Assembly: GCA_020152595.1 (NCBI GenBank)
Contig: JAIGNY010002754.1
Span: 62,001 to 126,000 of the forward strand
Direction: 5' to 3'
Length of the DNA stretch: 64,000 nucleotides
DNA from: Chiridota heheva
Taxonomy: Eukaryota; Echinodermata; Holothuroidea; Apodida; Chiridotidae
Shown: positions 1-11,408 of the stretch, piece by piece
How the letters are laid out: each line of letters begins with the position of its first letter
How positions within the stretch are numbered: position 1 is the stretch's first letter
The notes under the pieces: generated by a model
What the model was told of the DNA's origin: nothing
The model's database searches: none
What the model saw: only the letters and a program-made list of their open reading frames with translations
Translations under genes and position numbers: made by a program

Positions 1-672
1 ACGCAAGTAGCACCCTGTCATTGTAATTGTGTGTTCTCATCAGGGAAGCGTTTAGTGTTGCATGGATGCTATCCTTGATTTATGCAAGTAGCACCCTGTC
101 ATTGTAATTGTGTGCTCTCATCAGGGAAGCGTTTAGTGTTGCATGGATGCTATCCTTGATTTACGCAAGTAGCACCCTGTCATTGTAATTGTGTGTTCTC
201 ATCAGGGAGGCGCTTAGTGTTGCATGGATGGTATCATTGGTTTACGCAAGTAGCACCCTGTCATTGTAATTGTGTGCTCTCATCAGGGAAGCGTTTAGTG
301 TTGCATGGATGCTATCCTTGATTTACGCAAGTAGCACCCTCTCATTGTAATTGTATGCTCTCATCAGGGAGGCGTTAAGTGTTGCATAGATGGTATCGTT
401 GATTTACGCAAGTAGCACCCTGTCATTGTAATTGTGTGCTCTCATCAGGGAGGCATTAAGCGTTACGTGGATGGTATTAGGTAACCTTTATTTATGCAGG
501 TAGCACCCTCTCATTGTCAGGGAGGCATTAAGCGTTGATTTATGCAGGTAGCACCCTGTTATTGTATATGTGTGTTCTAGTGCGGGAGGCATTAAGCATT
601 GAATGGATGGCATTTGGTATCCTTGATTTATGCAGGTAGCACCCTGTCATTGTAATTGTGCTGTCTCATCAG
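1..672. repeat. Minisatellite, 81-bp unit, about 8 copies
   Basis: Six successive units starting with (A)CGCAAGTAGCACCCTGTCA begin at 1, 82, 163, 244, 325 and 406, an exact 81-bp period. Later units near 494, 542 and 630 are shortened or diverged. The array runs off the left edge of the window. Its right end passes directly into a dispersed repeat that also occurs near 28.8 kb. Confidence 0.95.
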
Positions 673-832
673 GAAGATCAAATTCTAGTGCTTGAAAGGC
701 AATATTACATTGTGGGGTTTTCCAATCAGTGCAGGAGAGATGTTGCATGCATCATTAGACAGGCACAGTATACCCCCAAATTCAACAATTTTTCGATGCG
801 GCCGGTAGATCATCCTGAAAGTTATATTGAGA
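673..832 (+). repeat. Dispersed repeat, copy A of a three-copy family
   Basis: This stretch (AATTCTAGTG, CTTGAAAGGC, TTTTCCAATCAGTG, GGAGAGATGTTGCAT, ATTAGACAGG and so on) is clearly similar, in the same orientation, to 28,816-28,988. Its second half also matches 29,243-29,350. No coding sense was found in it. It may be a piece of a mobile element. In both loci it directly abuts a minisatellite. Confidence 0.75.
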
Positions 833-1479
833 AAAATTAAAAAAGGAAATTAAGCTGTTTATAATTACTCTTGATTTAGAACATTGAATGTACTACAAGT
901 TACTACCTTATAATAAAATGCATTGTAACTCCCTGATTTCAGCAAATTCAGAAATATTTTGATGTACTGCAACCTTTTAGACAAAACTGAATGTTTTATT
1001 GAACATGTTACAACTTCCTGATTTTCCAGATTCCAAAAGCTTGCAAAATATTGCATCCGCAGCTACCCACAATGAAATGTCCCTTAAACAGAGACATTTT
1101 TTAATCACTTTGTGGAGATGTATTCTTAAGAAATTTAACTACCATCCTGTCAAGCTTTGACATTTCTTTTTGCTGTCAAAGCACAATTTTCCATTCCTAC
1201 CAATAAACCTCTTAAATCTACACAAAGTTTCATTCATTGCCTCATTTCAAGGTTAAGCATTGTCTGGTTTTGTCCACAGTACAAAGTGCAATTAGATTAA
1301 TCTTCTAAATACAGAGGCTACCACAAATGTCAAATACAAGAATCACCAGGGAAGCTCGGCTTTAAATATTTCTAAAAAATTTGATTTAATGGACTATGAT
1401 TCAAAAATGTTTTGCACAATATCTTTTTGGAACAAGTTTTTAAGCTGCCTAAAAATCCTCAAAAAGGTAGCTGCTTTGT
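833..1479. other. AT-rich stretch without recognised gene
   Basis: There are only short open frames and weak, diverged internal similarity around 880-1,030 (repeated ACTAC/TGTAAC/CTGATTT words). Nothing here supports a gene or a known element. Confidence 0.5.
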
Positions 1480-1860
1480 TTAACAAAATTGGAAGAGGCA
1501 CTTCATCAGCAGGAAAGATCAGAGTTTGATTCCTGGCTGAGAGAGACTTGCAAGTCCTCTCACTTGCAGCTTGTGGAGGGGGAGGGGGGAGGTGTATGGA
1601 GCCTTCCAGGTTGGGAGGTAAATTGGGAAATTATTAACATAAAAATCAATATTACAATTTCCCTTAAACTGGCCAAAATTGAAGACAAACTTCCTAAAAA
1701 TGAAAACAGATTTCCCAAAATTCAAGGAAAACTTCCCAGAAAATGAGAGGGATTTCCCGAATAGCAGCAACTTTTGATGGAAACTTTATTAACCAGTGCA
1801 ATTTTTGCATTTGTCACCTAGACATTTTGGGGTTACCCTTCCTATGTCCATGAGGGGAAT
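1480..1860 (+). repeat. Dispersed repeat with degenerate internal AAATTCCC-type tandem tract
   Basis: The segment holds a GGGAGGTAAATTGGGAAATTA motif (1,613-1,633), then a degenerate tract of CTTCCCAAAAATT-like words, then CAGTGCAATTTTTGCA. The same order appears on the opposite strand at about 31,900-32,420. This indicates an interspersed element family. No open frame of note is present. Confidence 0.6.
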
Positions 1861-2205
1861 CTGAGATACTTTCAGTGTTTTTTTCATCTTAATATCTCTT
1901 TTTTTTTTTTGCTTGTACAATTATTAGTTTTGCCTGAAAAAAGTGCATGGGACCAAAAGATTTTCTTGTACGGTGGCAATGAGAATTCTCTTTCAGATAA
2001 AATAACTTCTATCGAGATAGCTGCGTAACAAAGATAGATTCAAACATTTCATAATTACTATATAAAGGACAAATTGGTTCTATTGGTCATAAACTTTGGG
2101 TCATTAAAAGAGGAAATCTCGTCTCAGTATATTTCATAAAATTGTGATGTTAATACCTTCCACATTACATCCCGTTGTGGATGTACAGTGTACTAGTCAC
2201 TTCCC
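1861..2205. other. Non-repetitive, no gene seen
   Basis: AT-rich sequence with a T-run near 1,899-1,910. No supported feature was found before the 51-bp array begins. Confidence 0.5.
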
Positions 2206-2574
2206 TGCCACAAGCACGCTGGTGGTTGATGAGACCTATCATTGACAGGCAAACCCTGACACAAGCACGCTAGTGGCTAATGAGACCTATCCTAGACAGG
2301 CAAACCCTGACACAAGCACGCTGGTGGCTGATGAGACATATCATTGACAGGCAAACCCTGCCACAGGCATGCTGGTGGATGATGAGACCTATCATTGACA
2401 GGCAAGCCCTGCCACAGGCACGCTGGTGACTGATGAGACCTATCATTGACGGGCAAACCCTGCCACAAGCACGCTGGTGGCTGATGAGATCTTCTCTAGA
2501 CAGGCAAACCCTGACACAAGCACGCTAGTGGGTTATGAGATATATCCTAGACAGGCAAATCCTACCACAGTTGC
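2206..2574. repeat. Minisatellite, 51-bp unit, block 1 (about 7 copies)
   Basis: Units begin with CAAGCACGCTGGTGG and contain GACAGGCAAACCCTG. Successive starts at 2,211 and 2,262 give a 51-bp period. The unit length is divisible by three, so it creates open frames with a 17-residue repeat (WWLMRSSLDRQTLTQAR type) that are judged non-genic. The block ends in a variant unit reading CAAATCCTACCACAGTTGC. Confidence 0.93.
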
Positions 2575-2666
2575 TGCAGGTAAAGGTCGGGTTGTTTGTG
2601 GTAACTGGTGGATTTTTTCTACATCTTTGTTTATCCTCAACACTGGATTTCCTTTCGTTATTACTG
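2575..2666. other. Unique spacer between two blocks of the 51-bp minisatellite
   Basis: About 92 bp of non-repeat sequence (GGTAAAGGTCGGG onward) separates the two blocks. Confidence 0.8.
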
Positions 2667-3222
2667 TCTGATGAGACCTATCATTGACAGGCAAACCCTG
2701 ACACAAGCACGCTGGTGGCTGATGAGATCTTCTCTAGACAGGCAAACCCTGACACAAGCATGCTGGTGGCTGATGAGATCTATCATTGACAGGCAAGCCC
2801 TGCCACAAGCACGCTGGTGGTTGATGAGACCTATCATTGACAGGCAAACCCTGACACAAGCACGCTGGTGGCTGATGAGATCTATCCTAGACAGGCAAAC
2901 CCTGACACAAGCATGCTAGTGGCTAATGAGACCTATCCTAGACAGGCAAACCCTGCCACAGGCATGCTGGTGGATGATGAGACCTATCATTGACAGGCAA
3001 GCCCTGCCACAGGCATGCTGGTGACTGATGAGACCTATCATTGACAGGCAAACCCTGCCACAAGCACGCTGGTGACTGATGAGACCTATCATTGACGGGC
3101 AAATCCTGCCACAAGCACGCTGGTGGCTGATGAGATCTTCTCTAGACAGGCAAACCCTGACACAAGCACGCTGGTGGCTGATGAGATCTATCCTAGACAG
3201 GCAAATCCTACCACAGTTGCCT
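2667..3222. repeat. Minisatellite, 51-bp unit, block 2 (about 11 copies)
   Basis: The unit is the same as in block 1. The last unit is the same variant that ends block 1 (CAAATCCTACCACAGTTGC), so either a whole block was duplicated or both blocks end at one ancestral boundary. Confidence 0.93.
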
Positions 3223-3936
3223 AAACTGTCTGAATTGATTCCTGGGCTGTGTTCTCACTTATATCCCAATCATAATCCTCTACAAAACATTGGTTGTAAA
3301 CAAACCAATGTTATGTGTTCTCACTAAAGTGCCAGCTCGCGATAACACCCACCTGTAAACAAGTTATGCGTAAATAACATGTTCCCAGGACCCTAAGAAG
3401 CATGGACTTTCATTTCTGAAAATCTCATTGGTGTATCTGATCTCCTGATCTGGATCGTAAGGCTACCCTCCAATAGGATCAAGATCAAGTGACTGATCAG
3501 ATCGAGTAAGTGTTCTCACAGTAACAAATCGGTGAATTTGATCGTGAGCTCCTACTCAAATAGGAAAACACCCATGGATAACCCATCTGTGGCACACCTG
3601 CAAATATCTGTTTTACTCTAAAGGATTAGTTGGGTGGTCAAAAATGTCTATTTTGTAAGACAGACAGACAAAGGACACATACAACTTGCAAGAAATTACT
3701 TCTTTGTTCAGGAGTTTAGGGAGCGTGTAAGGCCATTACTCTTAAGTCTCTAGAATATTGGAATATACATTTTGCACATGTGATATTTACAATTTTTGAT
3801 GTGACTGTTTAAATCAATCATAATTATTGATCAATCAATCAATAAAAATAGATTGCTGGAACCTACCAAGGGTTCTTACCCCCACACCTTCACGGATACC
3901 ACTGAAGCCTTCAGCAAAAGTAATTGACCTTTTCAG
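3223..3936. other. Stretch with a small perfect hairpin; no gene seen on the plus strand
   Basis: AACATTGGTT at 3,286-3,295 and AACCAATGTT at 3,303-3,312 form a perfect 10-bp stem with a 7-base loop. The word GTTCTCAC recurs at about 3,251, 3,317 and 3,513. The right end (3,835-3,936) carries a possible minus-strand exon remnant, listed separately. Confidence 0.5.
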
Positions 3937-3990
3937 CCCCACAATATGTTTCCCTTCTGCTGCCACTTGCACCTCAGCTGATACCACAAT
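3880..3990 (-). pseudogene. Possible exon or exon remnant at the edge of a 45-bp minisatellite
   Basis: On the minus strand the last 45-bp unit reads in frame into single-copy sequence: VQVAAEGKHIVGLKRS, then ITFAEGFSGIREGVG. It then meets GGGG|GTAAGAAC, a strong 5' splice-site match, with GT at 3,878-3,879. That arrangement, unit to unique coding-like segment to donor, resembles an exon whose body was tandemly amplified. I do not recognise the protein, and the array's frame is not kept because units differ by 2 and 5 bp. It could equally be chance. It is not part of the phospholipase gene as far as I can tell. Confidence 0.22.
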
Positions 3991-4554
3991 ATGTTTCCCT
4001 TCTGCTGCCACTTGCACCCCAGCTGATACCACAATATGTTTCCCTTCTGCTGCCACTTGCACCCCAGCTGATACCACAATATGTTTCCCTTCTGCTGCCA
4101 CTTGCACCCCAGCTGATACCACAATGTTTCCCTTCTGCTGCCACTTGCACCCCAGCTGATACCACGTTTCCCTTCTGCTGCCACTTGCACCCCAGCTGAT
4201 ACCACAATATGTTTCCCTTCTGCTGCCACTTGCACCCCAGCTGATACCACAATATGTTTCCCTTCTGCTGCCACTTGCACCCCAGCTGATACCACAATAA
4301 GTTTCCCTTCTGCTGCCACTTGCACCCCAGCTGATACCACGTTTCCCTTCTGCTGCCACTTGCACCCCAGCTGATACCACAATATGTTTCCCTTCTGCTG
4401 CCACTTGCACCCCAGCTGATACCACAATATGTTTCCCTTCTGCTGCCACTTGCACCCCAGCTGATACCACAATATGTTTCCCTTCTGCTGCCACTTGCAC
4501 CCCAGCTGATACCACAATGTTTCCCTTCTGCTGCCACTTGCACCCCAGCTGATA
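3937..4554. repeat. Minisatellite, 45-bp unit with 43- and 40-bp variants, 14 copies
   Basis: CCTTCTGCTGCCACTTGCAC recurs 14 times from 3,953 to 4,524, mostly every 45 bp. Shorter variants lack 2 or 5 bases of the AATATG segment. All three minus frames are open over long stretches because the unit has no stop there. This follows from the repeat and is not evidence of a gene. Confidence 0.95.
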
Positions 4555-4861
4555 TATAAACAGCTTGGGTCTGACTTTTCCTCCATATTTTCTTTATCCC
4601 AAAAAGCACCTGTAGGAATTAGGATTACATTTCCTTTTCAATGGTTACATTGCTCTTAAGCTGTTGTGGAAGTAGGTATAACGTATAACATTAGCATAAG
4701 GTATTAAAGTTATAATTGCAAGGTAGATTGGAAGTGGCTGAATTCTTTACTCCCAATAAGTTTGTGATTTTAATTTGCTGATGGACAAACGTTTTGAGCA
4801 ACATGACAAGTCATGCAATGGAGATTTTCCATCCCAGCCCCTATGAGAAATTTGTTCTTTC
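4555..4861. other. AT-rich flank, nothing recognised
   Basis: No repeat, RNA gene or convincing open frame was seen between the minisatellite and the LTR fossil. Confidence 0.5.
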
Positions 4862-4990
4862 TGTAGTATACTAAAATATTAATTAAACTAAACTAAAGTA
4901 TTTGCTCATTGGCACATCCACTCTTCTGAAATTACTTGCTATTGAAAACTGCGCAAAGACAATGTCTTACTTGTTTTTTGTAGTACCACA
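4862..4990 (+). repeat. 5' LTR of the gypsy-type fossil (approximate)
   Basis: It shares CTAAAATA, TAATTAAACTAAAC, ACTTGCTATTGA and a closing TACCACA with the 3' copy near 8.8-8.98 kb. It appears shorter than the 3' copy. The exact ends are estimated. Confidence 0.7.
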
Positions 4991-6281
4991 AGAATATGTG
5001 GTAACCTACAAAAACTGGTGACGTGTCGATGTGGACTTTGCTCAATTTTAAGTGTTAATTACCTTATCATGGCCCTATTTGGAAAACTAGAAGAATGTTG
5101 TTTGGAGAAAGAGGAATGGAGTCGATATATTGAAAGATTCGAACATTTTCTCACAGCAAACGCTATTACGGAGGAAGTTAAGAAACAATCTATTTTGCCA
5201 AGTGTTGTTGGAGCCAATTTTTATAAACTGTTAAGGAGCCTGGTAGCTCCTGATAAACCAGGAGATAAACCAGGAGATAAGAAGTACAAGGCACTAGTGA
5301 ACGTTATGTCCAAACATCAACACCAAGTACCCTTCGAAATTGTGCAACGCTACAAGTTTAATAGTCGTGCTCGAATACAGGGTGAGTCAATCGCTAAGTT
5401 GTTTCTAAACTGAAATCCATAGCCGAATTTTGCAATTACGGCACCACCCTAAAAGACATGCTAAGAGACAGATTAATTTGTGGTGTCACCGATGATCATA
5501 TTCAGAAACGTTATCATTTCGAAAGGCCTATGTGATCTCCATTGGCCTAGAGAATCTAAACATAGATGCAATAGATACAATGGAAGTTGACATGGGGGCC
5601 TCCCTCTCACTAATCTCGGAAAAGATGTTCAAAGAAAAGTTTGGTCGCAAAAAGTTGCACAGAACAAGCATTAAGTTGAACACTTACACGGGGGAGCCAC
5701 TAATTGTATTAGGTATGATACATGTAAACGTAAAATACAAAGAATAGATGGACTTATTGGTAGTGAAAGGAAATGGTACAAGCATTTTTGGTCGTGCCTG
5801 GCTGCTCATCATTCGCCTTTGTTGGATGATCAAATATGCAATCAGATCCTCCAAATTCAGTGACATTTAGACAAACACAATGAAGTGTTGAAAGATGAAT
5901 TGGGGACACTTCAGGGAGTCAAAGCGAAAAACTACATGGATTAAAACGTGCTGCCAATGTTCTGCAAACCTCATTTAGTGCCTGATGCAATGAGAGACAA
6001 AGTAGACAAAGAGATACTTAGATGGGAAAACGATGGCATTATCGAACTGGTGTAGTTTGCAGAGTGGGCAGCGCCCACAGTGCCAGTGTTAAAAGATGAC
6101 AAGTCTTTTATGAGGATATGTGGAGATTATTAGCTGACTGTCAACAAAGCTTCAAAGTTGGATAATCATCCAATCCCAAAGATTGAAGATCTCTTCTCAA
6201 AGTTCGCTGGTGGACAGCAATTTTTAAAGTTAGTCATGAGTCAAGCATATCAGCAGCTGCTTTTAGATGACGATTCAAAAC

Positions 6282-6513
6282 AATACGTCGTCATCAACAC
6301 ACAAAAAGGGCTGTTTTCATAACGATACGTCGTCGTCAACACACAATAAGGGCTGTTTCCATAACAATACGACGTCGTCAACACACAAAAAGGGCTATTT
6401 CCATAATGATATGTCGTCGTCAACACAAAGAGGGCTGTTTCCATTACAATACGTCGTCGTCAACACACAAAAAGGGCTGTTTCCATAATGATACGTTGTC
6501 GTCAACACACAAT
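6282..6513 (+). repeat. Short tandem repeat, 42-bp unit, about 5.5 copies, inside the fossil
   Basis: Units contain CGTCGTCAACACACAAAAAG and GGGCTGTTTCCAT, with starts at 6,282 and 6,324 giving a 42-bp period. The array lies within the boundaries of the LTR fossil and was seeded from the element's own sequence. Confidence 0.85.
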
Positions 6514-8770
6514 GTTTCCATACAAACTCTTGCCCTTTGGGCTCAGCTCAGCTCCGGGAAAATTTCAAAAAAGTATTAAAGGAATCTTGCAGGATATTCC
6601 TCATGTTATAGCTTACCCGAATGACATCCTGGTAACGAGTCCAACAGAGGAAAAACACCTGATGGTCCTGCATGGAGCAAGTTTTAGATTGCTTGGTAGA
6701 GGCAGGACTTCGCTTACGGAAAGAGAAACGCATGTTCCTAGCGCCGTCTCTTGAATATCTAAGACACTAGATTAATGCCAACGGATTGTACCCTTTGCCA
6801 GAAAAAGTAAAGGCAATTCAAGAGGTACCTCCACCAACAAATGTTACGGAACTAGTCCTATCTCAGGTTGTTAAGCTATTATGGGAAGTTCCTATACCAA
6901 CGCTTTGATTACATTGGCCCCATTATACAACCTACTGAAGCAAACAATGAAGTGGAGATGGACTGAATTAAAAAACAATGCATTCAAGAAATCAAAGAAA
7001 CTTTTGTTATCGCCACAAGTATTAGTTCATTATGATTCACAAAACGAGTTGATTTTATCTTGTGATACATCCCCTTATGGGATTGGTGCTGTTTTGGCAC
7101 ACAAAATGGAAGACGCTTTAAAGAAACCATTACCATTCGCGTCGCGCATGCTAACTTCAGCAGAAAAGAACTATGGTCAAATTGAAAAAAAAAGCATTGG
7201 CATGTGTATTTGGGGTAAAGAAATTCCACTCATATTTGTATGGGCGTCACTTAACATTGGTGACGGACCACAAACCACTTCTTGGACTATTGACTGAAGG
7301 TCGCGCGAATCCAGCGCAGGCTTAAGCTAGAATCCAAAATGGGCTTTAACCTTGGCGATGTATAAGTACATGTTTTGGTTCAAGCCTTTAACTGCACACG
7401 TTAATGCTGAGGTGATAAGCCATCTTCCATTACCGTCACTCCAATGCAAATGCCAATTCCTCCAGAGAAAGTGTTGATGCAGAAATGACTCAATGACAGT
7501 CCAGTCACTTCAAATCAAGTTAGAAACTGGACAAGAAATGATCCAGTTTTATCCAAAGTGCAAAATTATACACAAAGTGGTTGGCCGGAGCATACAGATG
7601 AAGCTCTGAAGCCATATTGTACTCGTCGCTCCGAGCTGTCACAAGTGGATGAATGTTTGTCATGGGGTAATGCCACCCAAGGGTCACCAACAAATACTGA
7701 AAGATTTGCATGAAGATCACATAGGTGAAGTGTGAATAATGGAAGTCTTGCCCGCATGGTAGTCTGGTGGCCCAAGATAGATGAAGATATACCATCTGTA
7801 GTAAAAAACTTGAAGATATGTCAAAAGAGTCATTAACCTGCCTCATGCACCATTGTATCCATAGGTGTGGCCTGACCGGCCATGGCCCAGATTGCATATT
7901 GGTTTTGCAGGGCCATTTAGGGGACACATATTCCTGGTCATTGTTGATGCACACTCTAGGTGGATTGCGTTACATACCATGCACTTCATTAATTCACAGG
8001 CAACTATCTAAAACTTAAGGAAAACTTCTGCTCAATTTGGGGTTCCCGACATGACTGTAAGTGACAATGGTCTTTCTTTCACAAGCGCAGAATTTGCGCA
8101 CTTCTATAAACAGAACGGTATCAAACACATTACTTCAGCCCCTATCATGTGTCAAGCAATGGGCTTGCGGTAAGAACAGTTCAAACAAGGAATAAAACGA
8201 ATGAATATTGGAAGCCTGTCCGTCAAAATATCAACATTTTTGTTTAAATATAGAATAACTCCGCAAATGATCCCTTCAGAATTACTAATGGGTCGTAGAT
8301 TACGTCCCCATCTAGATCTTATTCATCCTAGTGTCCAAACACGAGTAGAAATGAATCAAAATGAGCAAAAACAAGTGCACGACAAACATGCAAACCGTAG
8401 AAGCTTCAGCTTGTATAAACGTGTGTATGTTGACAATTTCACTGAGAGGAACCCAAATGGTGGGTAGGGAGCATTGTCGATATTCTGGGACCGTCAAAAA
8501 TCATGTAGATAATGGTCTAGTAGTCAGATGACATCAAGATCAAATTAGAAAATGTCACATAAACCCAAGTTACCAGGAAACTCACCAGATAGTATAAGTT
8601 GCACCCTCAGAACCAGTCACCATCAATAAAGAGGTACATGACATGGATTGTACGCCAACCTATGGGAGTGACACTTCTCTGTCACGTTCACCTGGAACGC
8701 AACGTACACCACATTCAAAGCATGAATGTAGACCCCCAGATCGTTACCATTGGTAACTGTGACAGACGTG

Positions 8771-8981
8771 GTGTCGTATATGTAAATATGAATATTGTAC
8801 TATAGCTAACAGTATAAGCAATCAAACTTACTAAAATACTAATTAAACTAAACGACTGTTTTTCAAACTTATAACCTACATCTTATTTACTCACTAGCAC
8901 ACCACTCCTATAAAATCACTTGCTATTGAGAACTGGAAATAGATAGATGCAAAAATACGTCTTAAGTGTTTCTTACCACAG
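8771..8981 (+). repeat. 3' LTR of the gypsy-type fossil (approximate)
   Basis: This is the direct-orientation partner of 4,862-4,990, sharing TAATTAAACTAAAC, ATCACTTGCTATTGAGAACTG-like sequence and a closing TACCACA. The left boundary is uncertain by some tens of bases. Confidence 0.65.
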
Positions 8982-9494
8982 GTGAGAATGTTTTCATATG
9001 AATTATGCCCAGAAGCTTTTTGTGTCATTTACATTCAAAATCCATAAGTCTGCTGAAGTGCTCAACTTCATACAGTGGAAATAACTTTGTCTCTTTATAT
9101 CATTTTCTTTTTTTGCTGAGCAATGAGACAATCCCTTTAAAGTACCTCCCATTTTGGTGTCCCATTAACCTTGTTAGAAGGAGATACCAGTTTGCTTGTC
9201 GGTTGCCACTGAATCAAGTGGGTCAAATCAGACTTCACAGACCAAGGAGTACAATGACTGTATAAAACATGCAGGTACAATATATCATGAGCCAGGTCTG
9301 AATTCATTTTATGATTGTGGTGCGGGAATTCAGATAAGATAAAACAATGCTCTATTTCTGAATGTTTAGTATATGAGTAACTGCCTGATTTATGACAGGA
9401 AAAAGTTGGTACAGATCCAAGAAAATTGAATGATTTTACCATGTGTTTAATCAAGTAACTTTTAATAACTGTAAATTTTACCTAAAAATACACC
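8982..9494. other. No recognised gene
   Basis: A minus open frame of about 100 codons exists at 9,137-9,454 but shows no domain, no supporting splice context and no start that stands out. I treat it as chance. Confidence 0.5.
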
Positions 9495-9570
9495 ATAACC
9501 AGTGATGTCAGTACAGGAGAGGGGAAGGGGGTATAACCAGTGATGTCAGTACAGGAGAGGGGAATGGGGG
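9495..9570. repeat. Two-copy tandem duplication, 38-bp unit
   Basis: ATAACCAGTGATGTCAGTAC starts at 9,495 and again at 9,533, each time followed by AGGAGAGGGGAA and a G-run. Confidence 0.9.
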
Positions 9571-10854
9571 CACATAAACTAAATATTTCACAAATTCAAA
9601 ATGGTGTTAGTGAGTATTTGACATGACTTTTAAGCAATTTCCTGCCACCAAAATCTTGAAAAGCAGGGCTTCTGGGGGTGGAGACCCCATGCCATTGTGG
9701 TGCATGCTTCGTGTGTGCAGTATCACCTTCGACGATACAAACTTCTACGTACAACTTATTTTTATGCACCCCCCCCCCAATAAATTTGTTCTGATGGCAT
9801 AGATAGATATGCTGAATGCCTTCAAAATAATTCCTTCCGTACTTCAGAATAATTAAGTATTTGGAGTAGTTAAATGTTCCTCAAAGTCATAAGCTCTTTA
9901 AATTATTGTTGGTAGCATGGGTGGGATATGCCTACCGAAAGAAGGGGAAGAGGAGGGGGGGGGAGAAGCAAAACCAAAACAATCGTGCTAATATGCAAAA
10001 AATCATCATACAAAAGATACATAAAACTCCCGCATATGGTTGGTAGTAAGTGTTTTTAGTCAAATATACAAGCATAAGGGATTTGATTTGATTGTGTCAA
10101 ATCTTATTGTGTCAAATCATAATGTGTCAAAGCTTCATTTGTTGTCTTCAAAAAGTCAAACACTTGCATAAATAAATGAATTAAATAAGATTAAAATGTT
10201 ATTCAAAACTTTAATACAAATACTGATCTGAACCAAGATAAATGCTGTCATCTTTTATATACAGGTATTTTACTCTTATTTGAAGTATTTTACCTGCAAT
10301 GAAAGAGCTCTAAATTCCAAGCAGAACAGTCTGGTCACAGTAGCAATTATAGTCTTTAAAGTTATAAAAAATCAAAGTGTGCAAAGTGATAATGTATGAA
10401 AGGGAATACAGCTTGAAAGTGATTCAAATGTGGCAGCATGAATTTTATTCCAAAGCGATTACTGATTGGTCTATTAGTATAAGTACACGTTAGACCATTA
10501 ATTTTTGACCAATGAAAGCACACAAATTAAATTATATTTACCTCCACGTTAAAGATGATAACTTGCCTTTAAGCTCTTTATATTTCTTTCCCAAATTCCA
10601 AAAGTGTTTGATTTACGTTCTACTGCTAAATCTGCATGGTTATGGTAATATTCAATATTCTGCTAACTATAACCAACTTTTCCAATTGAACATATTTTGG
10701 GGGACTGTAAAATATAAAGTTAACATGAGCAATTTTCTAATTGTCCCATTCTGATTTTACAAAATATTGAGCAATTTATGCTAATCAGGTGTCCAAGTAA
10801 AAATGTTTGAAAACATTTAGAGGATTAGTTCCATGGTTAAATATGTCCATCTTA
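9571..10854. other. AT-rich intergenic or intronic sequence
   Basis: It contains short C- and G-runs (9,768-9,778; 9,935-9,963) and three TGTGTCAAATC-type words at 10,094-10,130. No gene or clear element was found. Confidence 0.5.
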
Positions 10855-11400
10855 AATGAAAGAGGACTTCAAAGGAAACAAAAAGGTGAAGAAAGCATTC
10901 AAAAATCTTATTCCGTTAAAGAGATATGTAAGTTTCAAGTTTGGTATCATTTGTGTACAAACAACTAAAATCAGACTAGTTTGTGATATCACAGCCTCAG
11001 ATTCCGAAGTCTTTGTGTATTTTATTACATTTTGTCCTGCAATTTTGCGGCTTAAAAATCATTGGATGTCAGGATAGTATTCATACAGAATCTTGTAAGA
11101 GTGATTATAATTTAGCACCTGAAAACAGCTCGGGGAAAATAATTCAAATAGTAAAAAGGTTAAATACATTTCCTTTCAAATGCATTAACAAATTGTTAAG
11201 AATGTGAGGATGAGGGCGCCTTCATTCCACAGTAGACCGACTACACCAGTCACTTCTACAGAGATAAGAAAGAGGTTTTAACTTAAATATCTTTTTAACG
11301 GAATAAGACATTGAAGTAGTTTCTTCACCATTTTGTTTCTCTAATGGTCCTCTTTCATATAAGATAAACTTACTTGGTGTTGCCATCTGTCCATACATCT
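10816..11400. mobile_element. Fold-back or MITE-like element with about 80-bp inverted arms
   Basis: 10,855-10,937 on the plus strand matches 11,279-11,360 on the minus strand at roughly 75%. Shared words include ATGAAAGAGGAC, GGTGAAGAAA, CTTATTCCGTTAAA and AGATAT. The arms enclose about 340 bp without a transposase. The outer ends and target duplication were not resolved. A GGATTAGTT...ATGTC(C/T)AT motif near the left end also occurs at about 3,624-3,655, suggesting further family members. Confidence 0.7.
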
Positions 11401-11408
11401 TGAAAGGT

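Larger units (their letters stand above)
4862..8981 (+). mobile_element. Old Ty3/gypsy-type LTR retrotransposon fossil
   Basis: Two similar terminal segments (about 4,862-4,990 and about 8,771-8,981) flank an interior in gypsy order. Gag-like sequence at about 5,060-5,420 has EEWSRYIERFEHFLTAN and EIVQRYKFNSR. An aspartic-protease-like part lies at about 5,540-5,750. Reverse transcriptase lies at about 5,950-6,800 (LPFGLSSAPGKFQ). RNase H lies at about 6,930-7,300 (LILSCDTSPYGIGAVLAHK, FASRMLTSAEKNYGQIEKK). Integrase-like sequence lies at about 7,650-8,460. The layout resembles the widespread invertebrate K02A2.6-like gypsy elements. It is broken, by roughly ten or more changes, and the two terminal repeats have clearly diverged, so it is an old, inactive copy. 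Confidence 0.88.

Noticed and set aside
2608-3327. Plus-strand protein with 17-residue WWLMRSSLDRQTLTQAR repeats
   Set aside because: Its period equals the 51-bp DNA unit, and the frame is not kept through the spacer or ends. It has no flanking coding sequence.
9137-9454. 105-codon minus frame near the fold-back element, considered as a downstream phospholipase exon
   Set aside because: The translation shows no second EF-hand or linker similarity and no matching splice phases.
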